DNA from: Dillenia suffruticosa
Taxonomy: Eukaryota > Streptophyta > Magnoliopsida > Dilleniales > Dilleniaceae
NCBI GenBank assembly: GCA_033439265.1
Contig: JAVTVX010000010.1
Coordinates: forward strand, 13,190,001-13,254,000
DNA length: 64,000 nucleotides
Direction of reading: 5' to 3'
The notes under the pieces were generated by a model, which was not told where the DNA came from, made no database searches, and worked only from the letters and a program-made list of their open reading frames with translations. A program made the position numbers and the translations under genes. This document shows, one piece after another, positions 57,961 to 64,000 of this stretch (positions within the stretch are counted from its first letter, which is position 1; each line of letters starts with the position of its first letter).

Positions 57961-58063
57961 AGTGTCGTTCTGAGCGTGAAGAGGGAGAGAGCTTGATGCA
58001 AAGCCTAACCTCGAGACAGCTGTGAGGAAGACCCTAAAATAGGCGAGCGAGAAGCACACGCGA

Positions 58064-58074
58064 TTTATATAAAT
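58064..58074 (-). promoter_or_regulatory. TATA box of RPL30
   Basis: The minus-strand TTTATATAAAT lies about 110 bases before the ATG. Pyrimidine-rich sequence follows at the expected start site near 58040. Confidence 0.65.
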
Positions 58075-58085
58075 ATGAGGGTCTC

Positions 58086-58093
58086 TAGGGTTT
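58086..58093 (-). promoter_or_regulatory. telo-box in RPL30 promoter
   Basis: AAACCCTA on the minus strand, about 12 bases upstream of the TATA box. Telo-boxes are typical of plant ribosomal-protein promoters. Confidence 0.6.
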
Positions 58094-59059
58094 GGACTGG
58101 TCTACGAGATCTGTTTGGCTACGCGGATTTGCACATCCTCAACCCGCGAAGAATAAAACGGCCCGGCTTGGCATTTGGCACCGTGATAACGGTAAAAGGA
58201 CTCTTATTTAAATATTTTTTTTAATATTTCATATTCAAAGTAATTTAAGTGTATTTTTTTTAATATCTTATATTCAAAGTAATCTAAGTGTATATATTTT
58301 CGCTGACTTATATTTAACTCAAAATGACAATGAGCTATCCATTCTGATATTCCAAAAGATCGATAGAAGTCGTTCTTCTAAAGCTCAAAAGTATCTGTAC
58401 AATCCATAAATAGGATTTACTGATAGTATTGATATCGATTATTTTTAATAAGTTTGAATTTAAAAAAAATATGATATCTGTTAAATTATAATTCATATTT
58501 ATTGACAGAACTAACTTAACAAAATAGTAGACTTAAATATAGGGTTACTATTGAATATATGGATATTCCAAACATAATACAGTGATTAATTTGACGATGA
58601 TAAATATGATCCCAAAAAAATAAAAAAAAAGGCCATCCACAATTATTAATCTTAAGAAAGTTTATATCATGTTCAAATCAATTTAGTTGGAGTTTTTAAT
58701 TAAAAAAATATTTTTAGTTATTTTACATGAATTTGATTTTTATGTACATAATTTCTTTATTTTAATTAAAAATATTAATAAATAAAAAATAAAAATAGTT
58801 ATAATAAATTGAGGTAAACTAGGTTTATTTAGTTATAAGATAAATACAATAAAATTATTATTAAAATTAAAATTTATTTTATTAAAAAAGTTATAAATTA
58901 CATTAATAAAATACAAAAACCATTTTATTAACAAAAATATTGAGAATACGATCATCTAATATGGGAATAAGAAAATCGCCCAACGCATATCCTAACGCAA
59001 CAATCATGGCCCAGTTTATTACGGAGCTCCCGACCCGGCCCGTCAAATTCGATAACCCG

Positions 59060-59061
<2 letters not shown>
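58094..59061. other. divergent promoter spacer RPL30 / SERRATE
   Basis: The left ~100 bases, GC-richer with a GGCCCGG patch, belong to the RPL30 promoter. The middle (58195-58925) is very AT-rich and has a direct repeat, 'TAATATTTCATATTCAAAGT' near 58222 and again at about 58260-58280. No gene is seen. Confidence 0.5.

Positions 59062-59121
<60 letters not shown>
59062..59121 (+). repeat. (CT)30 microsatellite upstream of SERRATE
   Basis: Longest pure CT run in the window, about 265 bases upstream of the SERRATE ATG on the sense strand. Confidence 0.97.
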
Positions 59122-59124
<3 letters not shown>

Positions 59125-59345
59125 TTAAAAGACCTAGCAGCATGGAGAGAGAGAGTCATCGCCTTTGTTCAACTCAAAGGTGATCACTCATTTCATTTCA
59201 TTTCAGTTTTCGTCTGCAGATAGACATATTTGTAACATTAAATCCATCCATTTTACTTTTAAATAATTACTTAAAGAAAAAACATGAAATCTGATTTCAA
59301 TTTCCTCATGACTCTCATCAGCTTCCAATCTTCTCCCCAATTTTC

Positions 59346-59353
59346 TAGGGTTT
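59346..59353. promoter_or_regulatory. telo-box in SERRATE 5' UTR
   Basis: TAGGGTTT (reverse AAACCCTA) lies 34 bases before the ATG at 59387. Confidence 0.45.
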
Positions 59354-59386
59354 TTCTATCACTTCCAAATCTCAACTCAATCAACC

Positions 59387-62300
59387 ATGACCGAAGTCAT
59401 GAACACGCCGCCCCCGGCTGACTCTATCGACCGCCGCCGTGATCGCAAGGACAAATCTGGCGACGAGCGCTCCCAATCTCCGACGCCGCCGCAGCAGCAA
59501 CCCCAACCTCCTCCTCCTCCCGGCGGACCTCCGCCGCCGTCGAGAAGACGTGACAGAGACACGAGAGATCGAGACCGTGACCGAGATCGAGACATTGACC
59601 GCCCTCCGAACCGGAGACCGGACTACTACGACAGGAACCGCTCGCCGCCGCATCGAGACCGGGACTTTAGAGGGAGGGGAAGTCGGAGTCCGCCGCCGTA
59701 TCGAGATCGAAGGCATTCGCCGCCGCCGTTTAAGCGGTCAAGGAGGGAGGACGGAGGGTACGATGGGAGGAGAGGAAGCCCCAGAGGGTTTGGTCCCGGT
59801 GATAGAAGGTTTGAGTTTTGAGTTTTTTCAATTTTGTTATTTTTACGATGAACGTTTACATGTTTTGTGTGCTTGTTTGTTTTTTAGGGTTTGGGTTGAA
59901 GTGATTTGTTGTGGTGTGGACATGGGTTTAGTTTTTTATAAAATTTACGTGGAATGTTGTATTGTTATTGCGATTCCGCAGTGTTTTGCTCATTGGGCTG
60001 ACGGAGTTTGAGACCACATTAAGCTTTCACAGAGGGTGTGAAGTGTCTTGGGGGGGTGCGGGTATGAAATTTCTCCACTACGACATACATGTGGAATGTT
60101 TAAATGTTTTGAGCGTTTGTTTTGTGATTTTGCTTTTAGGGTTTGAGTTTATTCTTTGGTTTATGTGGTTTGACATGGAAATAAGAGTGCTTTGTTGTTT
60201 TATTAAATATATAATATTTTGCTCATAAATATGATGGGTCTGAGACCACATTAAGCCATTACAAAGAACGTATGAACTTTTGGAGGGCTTCAAGTGCATA
60301 ACATTCCCTTTTCTCATGGTCTTTTGGACATTTGATCTTATATTGATTAACAATTTGCGTGGTCTTGCTTGCTTTTTGGTCTTTGGGGTGTGAGTTTATT
60401 GTTGGTTTTAAGTGATCTGGTGTGGAAGCAAGGAGGGTTTAGTTGTTCATGAAATGTATGTGAAATGTTTATGCTGTTAAAAGGGCATCACAATGTCTTG
60501 CTCTTTGGGTAATTAATAATGTGGACCAGGATTGTCCTAAGTGGTCTTTTGGATACTTTTTTCTGATATTGATTTCTGGCTCACTCCTTGGTTGTGCTAA
60601 GTTCCTTTCTGTAATTTAATTATTGTTTGTGTGGTTTTATGGAAATTGGATTTCTCACTTTAGCTCATTGTACTAACGGTTTGCTATTTTTTCATCTCCT
60701 TCTATCAAATAGGATGGGATATGATTATCCTGGTGGATATGATCGGGAAATGGGGGGCAGGCCTGGATATGGTGATGAAAGGCCATATGGACGATTCATG
60801 GGTCACTCTGCTGGTGGCTATCAAGGTGGCCCACCTGGTATTTGCTTCTCTTTGCTAGTAACTTCCCCTTTTGCTGTGAGTTGGATTGCATTCTTAGGAC
60901 TGTCATTCATATTCTACGCTGAAGTTTCAACCTCACTTGTCTGTGAAGTTCTCTTATGTCATCCCAGTTCTACATGATGGTATTTAAATTGAGAAGCATA
61001 AGGCATATGATCAGACATAGCAAGGTTGCCATGCATTGATGGGATTAACTGAAATCATACAATTTTTCTCTTTCTAACTGGACAGTTGCTTGCTTGACAT
61101 AGTTAAGCAAGGGAAGAAATGGTACTTTAGAACTATGATTCTGTAAACTGTTGTTTGTCCTGAGGCCTGTATGTCTATGAAAAGGCATTTGGTGGATTGG
61201 TTCAGCAACTTTTTTTTTTTTTTAATTTCTTTTGCCTCGTCGTTAGAGGATTACTTTATTGTTTTCCGTTATTTTCTAAACTTGGTGACACTGGCAAGAG
61301 CTAGGTCAGGGACAACTTTCTAGGCGTAAGATTTCAGCTACCTTCTAGGAATAAGCACTGTTGGTTGTGTGCATTAGTCATCAAGTCATCTTGTGCCCAT
61401 ATTATGCGGTTTAAAAACTTTTTCTTATTTTTAAGGACAATTTCAATTATGATCTAGAGATGTTCTTGCTAGTTTGTTCCATGCAGTTTTATTACATATT
61501 AGCATAGAATTACTTTTTCTTAAACTTGTAATATGTTTTTACATTTGAATCTAATTCAAAAGGTTAAATGACATGATCATCCTTGGGGATGAAAAATCTA
61601 CAGTTTAATGCAACATAAAGCTAATTGATGAAAACGGAGAAATTTGTAGGGGTTTGACAAAAAAGAGAAGTGTGGTTTTTTGAAATGCAAAAAAGAAAAT
61701 AAGAGTGTTCTTCGAGCATTGGCTCTCCTTGCAGTTTCTGGTTTGTTCTCTTGAATGTATAAAGAACAACTCAAGGATCCAATAGTGAATCCTTTCCAGA
61801 AATCTTGGATGGTCTGGATTCTGGAGGCCTTTCCACTTCCTTTAATGGTGGTTACTTTCAATGAGGCAGACCAGTAATCGGCACCCTGATAACACTCAGT
61901 GGGCATTTTTGTAAGTAAAATGAACATCTCAATATTTCAGACACCTTTTGGAATGTATTCCACTCGATACTCCTTTTTTTTTAGCAAGCTGATCTCTGAA
62001 TTAGAACTACTTAAAGTGCTCAATGAGTTATGCGATGTACTTGCATTTGAGCAGATTAGGCAGGATAGTATGCTATTTTTCCAACTTTTGTTATGCTGGT
62101 CACTCATTGTGAGGGAACTTGAGGAAATATTGAAGCAGTAATTTTCTAATCAATTGCTGATTCAAGGATTGAGTGGGATCTTGGAGGATCACAGTTGACA
62201 ATCTTGTGGAGAAAACGTCTTTAGTTCATATCTAGCATTGAGTTTATGATCGTGGAGCTTTCTTTGAGCCATCATTGTAAACTTGCTGTTAAAAGTTCCA

Positions 62301-64000
62301 TGAGAGTGTTATGCAGTTAATGACATGGTGTTAGGAAACCCATGCACCATTTTCACATTTTTGACCTAAGTTGTGTGTTAATATACCTTTTGCAGAGTGG
62401 GATTCTGGTCGTGGTGGTTTCAGTGATGCTTCTAGTGCTGGTAGTGCACAAAGGTCAGTATTTGTATTTGATCATGCCTGTAACATATACTGAGAACATT
62501 CATCCTGCTTGTTGCCTAAATGTTCCCTGGGAAATATCTGGAGGTGCTTTCATCTCATGGTTCTTGGTTTCTATCAAAGAAATCTAATGCTCAATTCTTT
62601 GAACCATTTCTGGATGATACCATTTCATTTGTTTCCAATTCCTTTATGATGCTACTAGATTTTGGAGTGCTCTATTACTGGTCACTAATATTTGAGGCTA
62701 ACACTAGGTTGTTTGTTGAATTAATACCTCATAAGGATGAAGTTTTTTTTCTTACATGTGAAATCTGAAATTTGTATCATAGGGAAAAGCAAATTATGTG
62801 CTGACAGGGGCTAAAAATATTCCCTTTCTTTTAAGCTGCATATTCTGAAGTTAGGTTAGCTTGAAGGTGATGATCTGAAAAATGATGTAAATTTGTAATT
62901 TAGCAGAAACCCTTTAATGCAGTGTATACCTCCAATAGATCATAACCTTGAAGAAGTCTTTCTATCAAAAAAAAAAAAAAAAAAAGGTTTTGATGAAGTC
63001 TAATTATCATGTAAGTTTGCGATTGATTTAATGATCAAATAAAATGTGGTTGTCTTCAGTCAAAGCTTGGATTCTAGTTTATACCCATGGAGTTAGAACG
63101 CTGACAGACTTTGAATGAGACTTTTTCATCTGATTATTGATATTTTTAAGGAAGTAATTTGTTGAGATAGAGAATAAGAAGAGTCTGAAGCTTTCTACAC
63201 ATGAGATAATTTTGCAAATAACTAGAAAGAAGTTCTAAATGAGTGGCTACCTCCATCTTTGTCTTCTACTTGATACTAGCCTTTGGTAAATGTTGTGCAT
63301 AATACCTCATGCCAGTTCTCCCGTTCACCACAAGCACAGCAGAAGGATTATAAACAGATAAATGTTCTGTTTGTGCTAATTGATAACTCTTTATGTTTAG
63401 TTAATTTAAATGAGGGGCATCTCTCTCTCTCTCTCCCCCCCTTGTTGGGGGGAGAGTTTATCAACTTTTATTTCTTATTGTCATCTTTATGTAGTTTGTG
63501 AAACATTAAATGAAAGTGAAATCATCATGAAAACAAAATTTCACCTATCGAGATAGCTGCACTTAATGTCGTTTGAGTTGTCCAATACGATGATGTGCTT
63601 GTTTTTCCTATATTGAATGCAAGAAATGCTGCTATTTCCATTGTAATGGGATGCCCTTTGTCCCTTTCCGTCTATCAAAACTGTCATAGAATGAATCTAA
63701 TTGACATGTCAAGAGAACTTCTCGACTTGACTGAGTATTTTATTTTATATTTTTTCAGAGAGGGCTTGATGTCATATAAACAGTTCATCCAGGAGCTTGA
63801 AGATGATGTACTTCCGGCTGAAGCCGAACGGAGGTACTTTGGTTTACTTTTTTTGTGAAGTTCCATCAATGCCTGGCCTTCTCTTTTCTTTCAGTCAATT
63901 TCCTCTATGATACCTACGTGTTGAATTTACTGATGCTTGTGATGATATCAATACCAAAATATCTTGATTTTGCATCATCTCCACACCTCTTAAAATAAGT
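59387..64000 (+). CDS. SE: SERRATE (ARS2 homologue), 5' part, cut by window end
   Basis: Four coding exons are visible, 59387-59808, 60713-60837, 62396-62453 and 63759-63833, all GT-AG and in frame (226 codons plus 2 bases). The fourth ends in phase 2 (CGG AG|GTAC), and the rest lies beyond the window. Exon 1 encodes an Arg/Asp/Pro-rich disordered N-terminus (MTEVMNTPPPADSIDRRRDR, poly-Pro, RDRDRDRDRDID). Exon 2 starts MGYDYPGGYDREMGGRPGYG. Exon 3 gives EWDSGRGGFSDASSAGSAQR. Exon 4 gives EGLMSYKQFIQELEDDVLPA then EAERR. These match SERRATE in order. It is a zinc-finger scaffold for pri-miRNA processing with DCL1 and HYL1, and for pre-mRNA splicing with the cap-binding complex. The zinc finger is not in this window. 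Introns are 904, 1558 and 1305 bp. Confidence 0.95.

Noticed and set aside
59381..59716. Antisense Arg/Ser-rich frames opposite SERRATE exon 1
   Set aside because: Shadow of the Arg/Asp/Pro repeat coding sequence on the plus strand.
1..64000. CRISPR arrays, prophage, operons or other prokaryotic systems
   Set aside because: No regularly spaced direct repeats with unique spacers; genes are intron-containing plant genes on both strands with separate promoters.

Overview
This window is nuclear DNA of a flowering plant. Every confident gene is a plant family, the introns are canonical GT-AG, spacers are AT-rich, and dinucleotide CT/GA microsatellites are abundant. Several features are plant-specific: an SF1 splicing factor carrying an extra RRM, EIN3, GASA, NDR1/HIN1-like and DUF630/DUF632 proteins, and a decayed plant-type RTE LINE. 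Gene architecture fits a dicot or dicot-like (possibly woody) species, but I cannot name it. There is no operon logic: genes are separately promoted, on both strands, 1-5 kb apart.

Layout. 0.9-1.8 kb (+): secreted PLAT-domain stress protein, two exons. 3.6-6.0 kb (+): intronless SF1/branchpoint-bridging protein, followed by 5 kb without a clear gene that holds a 279-bp tandem duplication. 11.1-14.2 kb: coding-like exon relics of an unidentified gene, split by a degraded RTE-clade LINE. 15.3-18.3 kb (+): EIN3/EIL ethylene transcription factor with a 5' UTR intron that contains a near-perfect hairpin. 19.5-21.1 kb (-): three-exon GASA/snakin cysteine-rich peptide. 21.1-24.5 kb: AT-rich spacer with a dispersed repeat family. 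24.5-28.3 kb (+): LRR receptor-like protein whose kinase domain lacks catalytic motifs. 30.3-32.9 kb (+): NHL/LEA-2 membrane protein with a 5' UTR intron. 33.9-41.9 kb (-): DUF630/DUF632 protein with a probable solo LTR in intron 3. 44.4-48.0 kb (-): NSE1, the RING-type subunit of SMC5/6. 49.8-53.8 kb (-): small polytopic membrane protein with His-rich loops, whose intron 1 carries a triplicated ~0.5-kb repeat. 54.2-55.2 kb: remains of LINE elements, including an RNase H-like fragment. 55.7-58.1 kb (-): five-exon RPL30 with a telo-box/TATA promoter and a MITE in intron 3. 59.4 kb to the right edge (+): the first four coding exons of SERRATE, cut by the window.

Functionally the genes are unrelated neighbours: RNA processing (SF1, SERRATE), translation (RPL30), genome maintenance (NSE1), ethylene and stress signalling (EIN3, PLAT, NHL, GASA, LRR-RLK) and two little-characterised families. 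I rebuilt exon structures by hand from splice sites and reading-frame continuity, and every completed model closes in frame. I found no CRISPR array, phage, bacterial operon or clearly new multi-gene system. The items most worth a second look are structural: CT-rich tracts just inside many introns, the intron hairpin, the triplicated intronic repeat, the telomere-like motifs in the NSE1 intron, and the gene relic split by the LINE.
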